From contig NC_051099.1 in assembly GCF_901709675.1 (NCBI RefSeq), positions 806,001-870,000 of the forward strand: a stretch of 64,000 bases of DNA, written 5' to 3'. This DNA comes from Syngnathus acus (taxonomy: Eukaryota; Chordata; Actinopteri; Syngnathiformes; Syngnathidae). Under the pieces are notes generated by a model. That model made no database searches. It was not told the origin of the DNA and saw only the letters and a program-made list of their open reading frames with translations. Shown here piece by piece: positions 34,701 to 46,958 of the stretch. How positions within the stretch are numbered: position 1 is the stretch's first letter; each line of letters opens with the position of its first letter. The position numbers and the translations under genes are program-made.

Positions 34701-37700
34701 CGTAGATTGAGATGCAGAATGAGGTACCTACCGGTTGTGGGAAGGAGGGAGCGTGGACGGACGGACGGACGGACGGCATCTCCTCCTGACCCACCCCCCT
34801 TGGATGACTGAACCAAATCTATTTGGCTCAGCATCTCCTCCCAGTATTGCAAGAAGGGCTTTGAACTAGCCCCCCCACCGGCTCAGCGTCCCAATGTGCC
34901 CCAGCAACAGATTGCCGTGTTTACTCTACCACATGATGCCGTGAAAACCTGTTACTGTCATCTCAGACGCTAGGTTGGAATTAATTATTGACTAATGACT
35001 GCAAACATGACCGCAAGGGTGACGGAGAGAACCGTAGTGGTTTCCTGGCCCCCCCCTCGGGTTTAGTTGATGCCAAGCCGAAAGTTACGCAGTGGGTTTG
35101 GGCTCGTCTGTCAACAACAGGTCTTTCGACGTTTGGATTCTGCGACCGGCTTCGTCGTTCCCTTCAAATTCTCGGCCGTGCTGACATTTGATCGAATTTC
35201 GGCAATAGTAGTCGGGGCTTCAAATACTTGGCGGTGACCATGTCGATGGTGCGTGATCAAGGTCATTTTATTGTTTTTCAATGTGAGGATTGCGTACGAA
35301 CAGATTGCCAGTGCACGTCGTGAAAATCGAAAGATTAGGCGATGCGGAAAAAAATACACATAGTGGTATTGCTTACATTTTCATTTGGACAATAGAAATA
35401 GCAAATGGAGAGAATCTGGTTGATTGACAAGGCTTTTTCATAATGTCTAGAAAATGTGGCCATCATTCTCGCAGGTGTCACGTACATGTCTGTTTTGTGG
35501 AACCTTTCATTTTGGGTGGTGCACAAATGTGTGTCTGAATGGAACATGAGGGGCATATTAATGTCAAGTGGAGAGAGCCTTACGTTGAGGCTAGGCACTT
35601 TCTAGTACCATGTTCTCTCAAATATGTTCAATAATCGTGGCAACAGGTTGCTTTTCATTCATTGGGATCCACTCGTATCCATTTGTCTTTCTCCTGCCAC
35701 CATTGATTGCGTGGATGGCGGGGGGGTGGGGGGAATAGCGAAAAAATGATCATTCCAAAAAACTGTAAGCATGTTTCTTTACATCTCTGCCGATTGAAGT
35801 GGCATCACCCTTGAGGCAGCCGAACAAGAGTGAACATGACGTCACCGCATCGGAATCGGGATGCAGGGGGCATCGTTTGTAACGGGGCTCCAGAATACCA
35901 CCGAAGCGGTCGGTGTACAATGTTTAGTATGACATCATCATGATAGCTATTCTTTCTGGACTCACACAAAATTGTTGCCACACTCTGGATTGATTTACGT
36001 TCAAGGTCGATACAAATTTAGCATCCTTATTATAGTCCGGATTTTATTGGCAGCAATGCATTGTTGTCAATTTCTTACTATTATGGGAAAAGCTGAGGAA
36101 GGCTTTTGGCAGCCCCTTTCCAAATGGTAGCAATCTAAACTAATTTGCGCTTTTGACTGCTCATGCCATCTTGTTTTGATCGATGGCTATCATTGCATTG
36201 AAAACGTCCGCATCCTTCCTTTTCTAATAAGCAAGTAATGCCGAGTGACATTGTTATGGCTTTGCATTTGAACACAGCCTGGTTAAAACCCACTGGAAAC
36301 AGCTTAAATGAGGCCCTCGCAAGCCGGAAAGAAGGTCATCATTTCCTCTGAAAAATATCTAGGACAGGACACAGAACACACCACTAGACTGATTTAAACG
36401 TTGATATGTGTGCTACTGTTTGGCTGTGAAGGTAATGAGACCCAAGTATGGTGTCAAACAAAAGGCTGGTGAACCAAAAATGGCCTGCTAGAGGCTTCAG
36501 TGTGGCCAGCTGGATGTTGGCCCGTTCTGTGAAAATGAATCTTTGGTGTGGTTAGGGTTTAAAAATGTGCAATTCCATATTTGGTTCAGTGTGATGGAAT
36601 ACTATTGTCCATGAAATACGTCTACGTATTTTTGATTGCATATATATATATATATATAGAATACATTTTTAGGGCTGTGATGACTTATTTTTTATATGTA
36701 CTATGTTTAAAATCTAAAGTTAGTTTGTATGGTTCAGGCTTCCATATTTATTATGAACATGGAGGGAAATTGAATTTCATAAATGTATTTCATTTCTGAT
36801 TCTGTATTTCGTAACTTCCAAATACCTATGAACTGTTCTATCACAAAACAATTGCAAATTCATTTAGAAAGAAAGCTGAGCTCTTTTGTATAATTCATTC
36901 AATATGTTTTTTTGTGGTTATTGGGAAATGATGATATGATTTTCCTGGTCTGGCCCACTTGACATCAAATTAGGCTGCCCGTGGCTCCTGAACTACTGAC
37001 ACCCCGGCCTGGTGTAAATGATCATCTTGCAGGGCAACCTTATGAAACATGACCCCTTTTTTACATTCCGCGTCTCTGTCTCTCACAGAGGAGGGTGAAT
37101 ACTTCCTGAAGGTGCTGATTCCCAGCTATGCAGCCGGCTCTATCATCGGCAAGGGCGGCCAGACCATTGTACAACTACAGAAAGAGACGGGTGCCACCAT
37201 TAAGCTGTCGAAATCCAAAGATTTCTACCCAGGTAAGAGGTCTTTCACTATTCTTGTAAAAAAAAAAAAAAATGTTGTAGCACACAAGCCATGGTCCACA
37301 GAGAGCTTTTGCACCGTTCAAAAATATCTGACAGGAAAAAGATGCAAAAGTATTGATGAAGTCATTCATTGTAGAATGGAAAGCAGTGGAGAAAATACAG
37401 CAGCAGCAATAGTGACATTACCAAGAAGTGAATGCCCCTCCAAAATTGATGGAAAGATAGCAAAGATGGGTCAGGTCGGCTGCCAACAGGCCCACGGCAA
37501 CATTCAAGGAGCTGCAGGGATTTCTGTCATCATCCTCATCCTAGTGTGTATCTTAAAGTTATACAGACCAAAGCCTCATCTCACAAAGAAAATCATTTTT
37601 CAGGGAAATGTGTTATGGTCTGATGGGAATATGGTTAAATATCTTGGCAGTAATTCCAAAATTTTTATCTTGGTCTTAATCTTTTTATACCCCAAAAACC

Positions 37701-40700
37701 TGGCATTTGAACAGGGGTGTGTAGACTTTTTATAGCCACTGTGCGTGTGTGCTATATATATTATGTTATAACCACCAATCTGAATTATACGTAATAATCA
37801 TGCCTATGGATTTAGTTTTTTTTTTTTTTTTTTTCTTCTTCTTCAGTATTCTGGGTTCCTTAACATTTAATTGAAAAAAATATTCAAGAGGGATGTGGTC
37901 TATTCAGTGAAACACAGACATTGCAACAGGTGAAGGCTGTTCTATTTCTCCGACCCCCCAACACAAATTCCCGAGCCGTAGAGGAGTCTGTGTTTGTCCT
38001 TCATGCCTCAGGGGATGCTTCAAAACGCTAGAAGATAAAAAAAAAATAGTAACATGTGCTGTGCACCTCACTGCTTATTAGGTCCAGATGTTTATAGAAC
38101 GATGCAATCAAAAGCATATCATCCCTGTACTCCTCATATTTCCAACACAATTGACTGCTTTTAAATTGGAAAATGTGGTGATCTTGGTCACAAAGACATC
38201 TATCTCTTTGTATTGTTCACGTCGTCATAGGCCGCCACCTGCTCGGCCCATTTGCTTTGCCCGTCTCATAATTGTGACGAGTGACAAGATGAGTTCATGG
38301 CGAGCGCTTGCCGGCAAGGATTTAATTGGCCCACACAAGTAACAACTGCTCCGAAATAAAGTGCTTTCATTTGAAATAGCTCGATGTTTGAACAAAGAGA
38401 TATTTCTGCGACGTGCTTTACCTTTGGTGATAAATCACTGGCCATTTTGGCTGATGTAGCATGCTAATACCATTACACACAGATCACGCCCTCATCTGTC
38501 TTCCTGCGGCAGTCTGAACACACACCAGCAGCAGTACCATCACTCACGGGAAAAAGCAGGGAGACAACAACTGCTGCAGCCATTTTATCCTGCAGGCAGG
38601 CAGTAGGCAGGTAGGCAGGCAGTAGGCAGGCAGTAGGCAGCCAGGCAGGCAGGCCTCACCTCACACCGACCGCCGTCAGAAACATGAAAGTCCTGATGGG
38701 GACTGTAAAATTAGGCCTCCGTGTGGATGGCAGAGATGAGTGATTGGAGATAGTGAAGAGTGGGGATGATGCATGATTGTATGTGAGAGGGGACAGGCGG
38801 GCCGGGCCGGGCTGGCCCGGCCCAGAAATAGCCTGTTTCAATCTCTCTCAGTAGACGTGACCCCTCTCCCAGCTGTACTCCAGCTCCTCCAACACAGGCC
38901 AACTTTCTTCTTCCCCTTCTCCCTTCCCTGGCTTTCTTTAAGATTTGCTTCTTATGATGACCTCATACTAAAATATGACTTGCAAGTCTGCCATGGAATG
39001 CCGTTTTTTTTTTTTCTTTTTTTTACACATTTGGCTTGAAAACAAATCTTTGTTTTACAAGCCTCCCCTAGACTGTTAACACCTGGTAGCTAGCTCACTA
39101 AACCCAGGCACAGGCATCTTTTATGGCATTCAGGGACCATTAACACCACACTCTTAAGATGTTGTCCTTTCACCTCCCAAATTTTGTCACTTGTCACAAT
39201 GTGTATTAGTTTGAAAGAGCTAAGCCTGCTGCAATTAGCGGCTTGTTCATTGCATTCCGCGATATCCTCATACTGGATGTTATGTTTTCCCGAGACGCAG
39301 CATACTCACCATTAAAAAAGTAGTCTTGCATATACCCAATTTATATTTTTTACACGCTAATAGGAAAATCTTCTTCTTCTACTGTTAGTCGTGGTTCAGA
39401 TTTAACTGCCTCCCCCGCAACCATCCCATGAAATATTCACTCATAAAGTGAATGTGTCAATTCACTGCAGAATGCATGATTGTCAAATAAGGATAGAACT
39501 CTTTGTTAATTGTTTGATTCTCACATCATTTAATTTACCATGTGAATTGAGTTTTTTCATCTTACAGTCGATTTAAAACTGCGGCGGGATTACATTGGTC
39601 TCAATTATATCTTAGGCAACGAAGAAGAAGAATTACAATTTTGTTCATCCAAACTCTAGATGAAAGAAAATCACCGCTATCTTTGACAAAGCTCTCAGGA
39701 ACATTTCTGTACCCCCTGCGACTCCAGACCTGAAATATTAATAGCGTAGCTTAGAGAAGATATCGCCAAATCAATCACCGACAGTATCGGGCAAGGCTTT
39801 AGGTGGTCAAATGGATAATTGTCCCATTAGATTGGCAGATGCTTGCACGTCATCACTGCTAACATTTAAAGCTTCTTCGGCAGCCGCAGCATTTCTCGGC
39901 AACACGCTTGCACATAAGTTACTCGAGCAATTTTTTAGTCATTTATTATTTCTTTTTGCTTCTGCCAGCAGGCAAAAATGTGATTATGGCTATAGTACAC
40001 AAACGGTGTTTTAATATTCATACACAGTGTGGTGAAAGTGCTTTTGTTGGACAATTAGTGTTTCACGGATGTGTGTGGTGTATCTTTTTCCAACTAATGA
40101 AAAGCACTGTCGAGGATTAATAGAACATTACACCCGCAGTTTATTTTAAAACACACCCTGGATTTTGCATTCCTTTGAACATGGCTATAAAGCAACAATA
40201 GTTGAACTAAAAGAGTGACGTGTTAGGAATTTATGCGTTGACATAAAAGCACACATTAGGTTAATAGCCTGTGCTGGCTGGCACGCTTCCCTCTGTCACT
40301 TTGTCACTTCAAAAATGACCAGCAGGTGCAACAGCGCCAACTGTGTGGTCCCATTTCATTTGCTGCCTGCTTATTTGCTTCTCTGCATGCCTTGTGTTTG
40401 GATAAATGCATAAACTGGCTCCTTTGGAAAGGAGGATTTATTCAGACCGCCGTGGATATAAAATACACTCACTCGTGTAAACCTATGCAATTAATCTCTC
40501 TTCACAAAAGGGATGAGTCAGATTGAGTCAAGAAAAAGAAAATGGATGTCATTGCAAACCTTTTTTTTCCTTTGGTGTTCTGAGAAATCACAAAGAAATC
40601 AGTCACTGCTATTCTCACATGCTGACAATACGGGCGAATGCAAGGTTTAAGATATTTTTCCTCTAGATTCCCGTGACAGTCGTGCTGCCCCAGAGATATT

Positions 40701-42467
40701 CTAAAACTAGCACTTTTCCCGCATGGAAAGGGCCTGACATATACCTGACTGAGACCCACTGGAGTTTGCTCTTGAGCAACACAGAACATTATCCACACGG
40801 GTTTCACACACCCACATTCCGAATGTGATTTTGACACACTCACTTTTACTTTTAGTGCTGGGGCTTTGCTCATCATTTGTAACTCACATTATGATGACGA
40901 AGGGCAATTAGGGGCTTAGAATAACGCTGGGGATTGGGCGCCACTAATTCTCCGATACAGACATTGGAGCCATGACCGAAGAACAACTTTGAAAGTAGAT
41001 CACGTTCGCACTCCTGTGTTTTGTCCGTGTTGCTTTCTCTTTGGCAGACTAATTAACTAATAACCATAATATGTCTGTAAAATCAGCCGAACCAATTTCC
41101 ATTTTCTCATTGTCGAGGGGTGGCAAGGTGGGTCGCGTGGGCCGGAACCCATCAGCTGCGCGCTTAATGTGTCTGGAAATTCACATCACGCCCAATCCAG
41201 CAGAAATGTTCAGCCTCGGAGGTCCGCAATCTCCCGAGTAGCGTTGTCATTTTCTGAGCAACAATAAAATTGAACAGAGAGAGCAAGACAGGAAAGTTGA
41301 TAGAAAAGGGCGAATGTTTTTTTAAAATTGAGCGTAACAATGTGGGTGTAGAAAGAACCCAAGAGGTTGTTGAGCCTCTTAGAACTGAAAAGCAAGTAAG
41401 ACTCGGTGAAAGAGTTACATCACTGAAGAGGAATCCTTCTCGCCCCCCCTGTGGCTCACTAACCAAGCGTGCTTCTTTCTTTCAGCTGGTTCTCCGTTGA
41501 TTGTAGAAATGGGGGAAGGAAGCAAGAGCTGGGTAATTGGGTCGCTTTGTCGAATGTCAAGGAACATTTTCTTCCATTGCCAGGAAGTCTTTATATGAAT
41601 GTAGATTTCGGCAAATCCCATAAATCCATTCCAAGCGTATTCAAGTAACTGATGGGTTGTGTTTGCAATCTGTCATTGTAGGAACAACAGAGCGCGTCTG
41701 TCTGATACAGGGTACCGTTGAAGCCCTCAACGGTGTCCACAACTTCATTGCCGAGAAAGTCCGCGAAATGCCCCAGAGTGCTCAGAAGCCAGAACCGGTC
41801 AGCATACTGCAGCCGCAGACCACCGTCAACCCCGACCGTATCAAACAGGTGCGTTTGGGTGAAGCCGAGACTTTGCGGACAACGACCACGGTCAAGACAT
41901 CATCTAAAAAAAAGATCTGGCAAAATCCCGAAAAAGTATGGATTGGCGGACGGGCCCATTCGGACCCCATTCTACTAAATTGATCTCAACGTGACTCATT
42001 CACTCCCATTGACAAGCATAGACGTCAAAGATCTCAACTGGGCTGGCAGTAAATGAGTTCATCCAAGAGTCTCGCTTATGGACTACATTTCAGCCTTCTC
42101 CGAGAGGCCGATTGAGATATTTCTGTTTGGCCTCGGTGGGAGTTGTCACCTCATCCATCACTCTAGTTGCGCTGCGTGTGGTCTCTACTGTGTACGGTAG
42201 GCACAGTTCACGACTTTATACGTTAGCACTGTTAGTCAGTCTCTGAGGCATGACCCGCAGGCTGGTAAGGTCAGGAAAAAGTGAGGGTATGGGGTTATTT
42301 TTACCTCCAGGTTTTCATAGCAAGACAGAGCCATGTGACAGCTGTAGCTTAAACCCCCTAGGATTAACAAACCGCGGAGTGCTAGCAGGTGCTAGCAAAG
42401 CGCCGAGCGACTCGGTCCGAAGCGTCCCTTGTTTTGTTTGTGCTCTTAAATGGTTCCATTTTGCCGC

Positions 42468-42509
<42 letters not shown>

Positions 42510-43546
42510 TTTATATTTTTCTGCAGGCCAAACTGATTGTGCCCAACAGCACAGCTGGGCTGATTATTGGCAAGGGAGGAGCTACAGTGAAAGCGGTGAT
42601 GGAGCAGTCAGGGGCTTGGGTGCAGCTCTCCCAGAAGCCGGAGGGCATCAACCTGCAGGAGCGAGTGGTAACAATCAGCGGGGAGCCTGAGCAGAACCGT
42701 AAGGCAGTAGAGATCATAGTCCAAAAGATCCAAGAGGACCCTCAGAGCAGCAGCTGCCTCAACATCAGTTATTCCAACGTCTCCGGGCCGGTCGCTAACT
42801 CCAACCCCACCGGATCCCCGTACGCCAACACGGCCGAGGTGCTGCCTAACGCAGCAGCGGCAGCCGCCACCGCCTCCAGTCTTCTGGGCCAGGCCGGCTT
42901 GACAGGAATGGGAGCCTTCCCTGCCACCATGTCTAGCTTCTCTGGCAACGACCTCCTGGCCATCACATCAGCCCTCAACACGCTGGCCAGCTACGGCTAC
43001 AATACCAACACCTTGGGCTTGGGCCTTAACCCCGCAGCAGCCTCCGGTGTCCTCGCCGCAGTCGCGGCCAGCGCTAACCCGGCGGCCGCCGCCGCAGCTA
43101 ACCTCTTAGCCTCCTATGCTAGCGACGCCTCCGGCGGCGCCGGCCACCCGGCAACGGGGCTGGGCGGTTTCTCCCTGGGTTCTCTCGCGGCCGCTACAGG
43201 TGCTTCCAACGGTTACCTAAACGCTTCGTCCCCACTGATGGCCTCCTCCCTATTAGCCACAGAGAAGCTCGCAGACGGAGCCAAGGACGTGGTTGAAATT
43301 GCTGTACCCGAAAATCTGGTGGGTGCCATTTTGGGCAAAGGAGGAAAAACGCTGGTCGAGTACCAGGAGCTAACAGGAGCCCGCATCCAGATCTCCAAAA
43401 AGGGAGAGTTCATCCCTGGTACTCGGAACCGTAAAGTCACCATAACAGGGTCGCCAGCAGCTACACAAGCAGCGCAGTATCTGATCAGCCAGCGGATCAC
43501 GTATGAGCAGGGCGTGCGTGCTACCAACCCGCAAAAAGTGGGTTAA
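31292..43546 (+). CDS. nova2: NOVA alternative splicing regulator 2
   Basis: Neuronal nuclear RNA-binding protein that recognises YCAY clusters and sets alternative exon choice. Exons 31292-31454, 37089-37232, 41682-41848 and 42527-43546 give 497 residues (human NOVA2 492). A bipartite basic signal ([14 protein letters not shown]) is at the N-terminus. KH1 ([17 protein letters not shown]) is split over exons 2-3. KH2 ([18 protein letters not shown]) starts exon 4. An Ala-rich linker (about residues 270-390) is followed by KH3 ([17 protein letters not shown]). All three GXXG loops are intact, and the end NPQKVG is identical to mammals. NOVA2 rather than NOVA1 is supported by EEGEYF, AKLIVPN following DRIKQ directly (without the NOVA1 insert) and [10 protein letters not shown]. 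Introns 1 and 2 are 5.6 and 4.4 kb. Confidence 0.96.
31683..31723. repeat. (GT)n microsatellite in nova2 intron 1
   Basis: About 20 GT units with one C interruption, 230 bp after the exon 1 donor. Open frames across it are artefacts. Confidence 0.95.
33370..33393. repeat. (GA)n microsatellite in nova2 intron 1
   Basis: About eleven GA units preceded by a GA-rich stretch. The rest of 31730-33640 is an intron without recognisable exons. It may hold conserved noncoding elements, but no comparison could be made here. Confidence 0.85.
33640..34561 (+). promoter_or_regulatory. nova2: Candidate alternative promoter and first exon of nova2
   Basis: A GC-rich block in intron 1 has a TTTATAGG TATA-like box (33669) and inverted CCAAT motifs (GATTGGC at 33685, CATTGGCC at about 34120). 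It ends in AGAATGG|GTAAGC, with donor GT at 34562. The ATG at 34558 has a good Kozak context (A at -3, G at +4) and leaves in phase 1. Joined to exon 37089 it would read [10 protein letters not shown] and so on, giving a NOVA2 without the first 54 residues and their basic signal. Sequence and phase are seen; use is inferred. Confidence 0.4.
34562..37088 (+). other. nova2: Remainder of nova2 intron 1
   Basis: No exon recognised. Visible items are a GGAC tandem repeat (about 34756-34775), a G-run at about 35719-35732 and a short (TA)n at about 36640-36658. Confidence 0.6.
37270..37742 (+). mobile_element. Decayed Tc1/mariner-type fragment in nova2 intron 2
   Basis: The plus-strand frame contains [17 protein letters not shown], resembling the PRSGRPSKI linker of the Tc1 transposase DNA-binding domain. 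The right end, CAGGGGTGTGTAGACTTTTT followed by ATAGCCACTG, resembles a terminal repeat I remember from fish Tc1-like elements. The matching left end is not visible, so the copy is 5'-truncated. The frame is open and continuous with nova2 exon 2. Confidence 0.55.
37743..41681 (+). other. nova2: Remainder of nova2 intron 2
   Basis: No exon recognised. A GGCAGGCAGTA-type repeat lies at about 38594-38655. Several T- and A-runs occur. Some stretches (about 38225-38340 and 40200-40900) are not repetitive and could be regulatory, but nothing in them is diagnostic. Confidence 0.5.
41994..42058. mobile_element. Very short inverted-repeat element in nova2 intron 3
   Basis: Sixty-five bp have 15-bp inverted ends: ACTCATTCACTCCCA at left and ACTCATTTACTGCCA as the complement of the right end, two mismatches. 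It resembles a short palindromic element I remember as common in percomorph fish. It lies 145 bp after exon 41682-41848. Confidence 0.55.
42470..42507. repeat. (TA)n microsatellite at the last nova2 acceptor
   Basis: About 19 TA units end 19 nt before the AG at 42525-42526 of the terminal coding exon, where branch point and pyrimidine tract are expected. Only TTTATATTTTTCTGCAG separates repeat and exon. Confidence 0.97.
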
Positions 43547-43746
43547 AAGAGAGAAGAAGGAAAGGAAGGAAGGAAGGAAAGAAAGGAAAGGAAAGGCAAG
43601 GAAAGGATGAGGACAGAGCTAGAGGGGGAATTCCTAGAGGGTCACAATGAGGAAGAAAGGGAAATGTCCAAATATTTGTTTAATATTTCAGAATCAAATG
43701 AGAGGATCAAAAAAGGAGGAGGAGGAGGAGGGGGAGACACCGAAGA

Positions 43747-43749
<3 letters not shown>

Positions 43750-43794
<45 letters not shown>
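43750..43794. repeat. (TG)n microsatellite after the nova2 stop
   Basis: About 22 TG units 200 bp into the 3' UTR, preceded by a GGA-rich tract (43713-43735) and GGAAA repeats (43556-43600). Confidence 0.95.
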
Positions 43795-43797
<3 letters not shown>

Positions 43798-44493
43798 TTC
43801 GAATGTGTTTTAGGACTGATGCGTCCTGATGTTTTTTAAAAGTTTGTGTCGAGTCCTTTCTGATGATGGCGATCAAAGTGAGCTGAATGCTCCACTGCCA
43901 AGCTGCAGATTCAAGGGTGAGATATAAAGTTTCACCTTCCTCTAAAACCTCATTGCTGATTAAGTTTCCTCTTAGTTAGTTTTTTTCTTTTTTAATCTCG
44001 GTTCGACGGTTTCGATGTCAGTTGCAGACCTCAGCTCCCGGTGAGTTGAGTGCGTCCAGTGAGGTTACAGCCAAAATAATGGGGCTGTTCCACAAATCTT
44101 TGTATACAATGCAGAAGGCACTATTATGAGGGAGCCGTTTTACACAAAAAAAAAAAAAAAGCAAATTATTTGCCTATGTTGACTTTTGTTGAAACCTTAT
44201 ATTGTAATTGAAATTTCTAAATTTGGGTATTTTATATTTTTAGCCATTATTTATTAATATGATCAAATTCAATTAAAACATTTTATTTAAACCTGCCAAT
44301 GCAGGTTGATCTGAATGTAAAAAAAAAATAAAAAAACATTTGCCTATTTTTTATTTACAGGGATCAAATGTTTTGCAGTGAAAGAAATGTAAAGTCAAGC
44401 CCAGTGTGAACTAAACAAGTGCAGTTTGCGAGTATAGTTCAGGGGCTCAATAATCCATGTGAGAGGATAGAGGAGACACACAGGAATGTATCA

Positions 44494-44519
44494 ATATATA
44501 TATATATATATATATATAT
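44494..44519. repeat. (TA)n microsatellite
   Basis: About 13 AT units in the presumed nova2 3' UTR. Confidence 0.93.
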
Positions 44520-46030
44520 TTAACATAAAAACACATAGCTCCCACAAATGCACAAACATTCAAATATATCAAGTCATTGCAACAAAACCCCCCAAATAAG
44601 TTGTTTTACCCTTTATTGGTGCTACAGGATTTCCGATATCCCTTCCCCATTATGGCGTCCAAATCTCCCACTCGGTTCAGCCCAGAAAATGTGACCCATG
44701 ACGAAAGCATTTTTGATCTCGTGAAATTGCCCCAAAAATACCTGACAGTGCTTTTGCCTTATTGCGGTGTACGTGATCCCTATAATTAACGCCCGTACAT
44801 AAATATTGCGCGCTGGAGTTGTAAGAAGCGTGCGTGTCCACTGTTGCACTTCCATCAGAATGCTGCGTGAATCTGTGAACAAACAAAAACGATTGCCTTT
44901 ACATTTAAGGGTACCAAATATTCGTCAGAGGCATCCTCTAATGAAAGGGAAATCGAGTGACGCTTGAAAAGAAGGCTCGCTCGCTCGGTCACACTTTCCG
45001 TGTGAGCCGTCCTTCTCGATTTGCATGGAGACAAAAAGGAGTCTTTGGCGTCATCCGGGCAAGCCTTTTATCAATCCCAAAAAACACATCGGCCAGAGTA
45101 TCTCGTCAATATTTTTCAATCGCTGTCTTTCATGGGGTAATAGTTAATCTAAAGTGGGGAGGCCAACTGTTTTGAGCATTTCTGAGCACTGAAAAGAATA
45201 CCTTGGCTTCCCTCTGTGCTGCTATCCATTGTGTTCATCTTGAGTACTCTTAGTCTACGAAGACTGCACTGTGAGACATTACGAACACAATGTGAAGCTT
45301 GTCTGTCACTTCTGGGATACGTGCGTGCGTGCGTGCGTGTGTGTATTTTCACGTGCACATCTACTGTATGTTACACAGAGCTGAAGGTCTGACAAGAGGG
45401 ACATCATAAATATCTTCCAATGCCGTCAGCACAGGCACAGCGCTCTTAAATTAGAGGATGTGTTCTGATAGGCAAACTGCTTTTTTACGCTCTCAAATTG
45501 TGACAGCTAAGCCCCGCCCCCAAACAAAACATCTTCCAATCAAAAGTTCAGTTGTTTGAACAAACAAACCACCGTGAGGTTTGTGTTTACAGCTGAGTAA
45601 TATCCAAGAAAATGTATTTTTGTGGACATTTTTTTTCCCCTTTCTGTCCCTCCCTTCACTTTTTTTGGACCGAAGGATGGTCCGAGTAACCATTTTGTTC
45701 AGGCGATTGCCGTAACGGGGCGGGCCTCTCTTCCTGGACTTCTTCATCACCAATCTGGCTACGTGTGAAATAGTAGAACATTGTACTGCCCAGTGGTTTA
45801 GCATAGTCGAATCAAATACAAGCACAAAAACAAGGGAGGTTGATTTATCAATGCAACTGGACTGCTTGATTGCAGGGAGCTTATTCTTCAAACCTCTGTC
45901 AAAACAGTGCCAAATACAATATCTCTCTGCACCTCATTAACTTTCCTCTTTCTCTCAACATCTTATTCTCCCCCTCTTGCACGTTTGTCGTCATTCTCGG
46001 GTTCCGCCTGTGACCTGCTAGCTCTCTGTG

Positions 46031-46194
<164 letters not shown>

Positions 46195-46936
46195 CCCTAA
46201 CCCTACTGTACAGTACACTGTGCTCTCCTCTCCCCCCTCTTTCTCCTTTCTCCCGTCTCGTCTTCTCATGAGCGGTGTCGGTGGGGTGTGCTGCCGGTGG
46301 GAGTTATGCACTAGGTCGAAAGGGTACGATACTATTTTGCCAGGAGTTCACCGGGCTTAAAATGCACAGAAAAACACCTGCCTCCAAAAAAAACTGTGAC
46401 ACCCACTACTAGACCAACCAGCAATTTTAACTCCAAAAAAAAAAAAGTGTCCAATTCAGTCAATCCGAGAACAGGTAAGATTTTGAAAAATAATGGAAGC
46501 AGACTTTTTTTTGTTTTTTTTCTTCTTCCCAGATGAGAGCAGATATGGGTTGAGCATTCATGACTATTCATACGTCGGCTGAAAAAAACGGAGCTCATGT
46601 CACAAAAGCGATCAGAATGCATACGTTGGACGAAAAGTACGTGGGGAACTTGTTAGTGACCTCAAGCTGAAACAATGACATCCTTTATGCATATCCTCTT
46701 ATCTGAAAAATGACTCGACTTCATTTCTGTGGAATACAATATGTCACGTCATATGATCTATATGTACTTTATTGTAGCTATTCTAGTTTGTAGTCTAAAT
46801 GCAGTCCAGCGTTGTCAATACAATGTGAACTATGTTATACTTGTGTGGATGATGAGAGTGCCAACTACGCCTGATTAAGATTAGCTTTGCGATTTGTTTG
46901 TGCATTATGATGACTCATCAAGCGGTCGCTGCTGCT

Positions 46937-46958
46937 GGTGGTGGTGGTGGTGGTGGTG
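46937..46958. repeat. (GGT)n microsatellite
   Basis: Seven GGT units following GCTGCT, in the presumed nova2 3' UTR. Confidence 0.85.

Noticed and set aside
37049-37735. Treating the 228-codon frame as the true nova2 exon 2
   Set aside because: A strong donor at 37233 and exact joining to exon 41682 ([11 protein letters not shown]) restore the conserved KH1 domain. The extension is reported only as a possible retained-intron product.
31292-43546. Identification as NOVA1
   Set aside because: EEGEYF, direct joining of DRIKQ to AKLIVPN and [10 protein letters not shown] fit NOVA2. The NOVA1-type insert before KH2 is absent.
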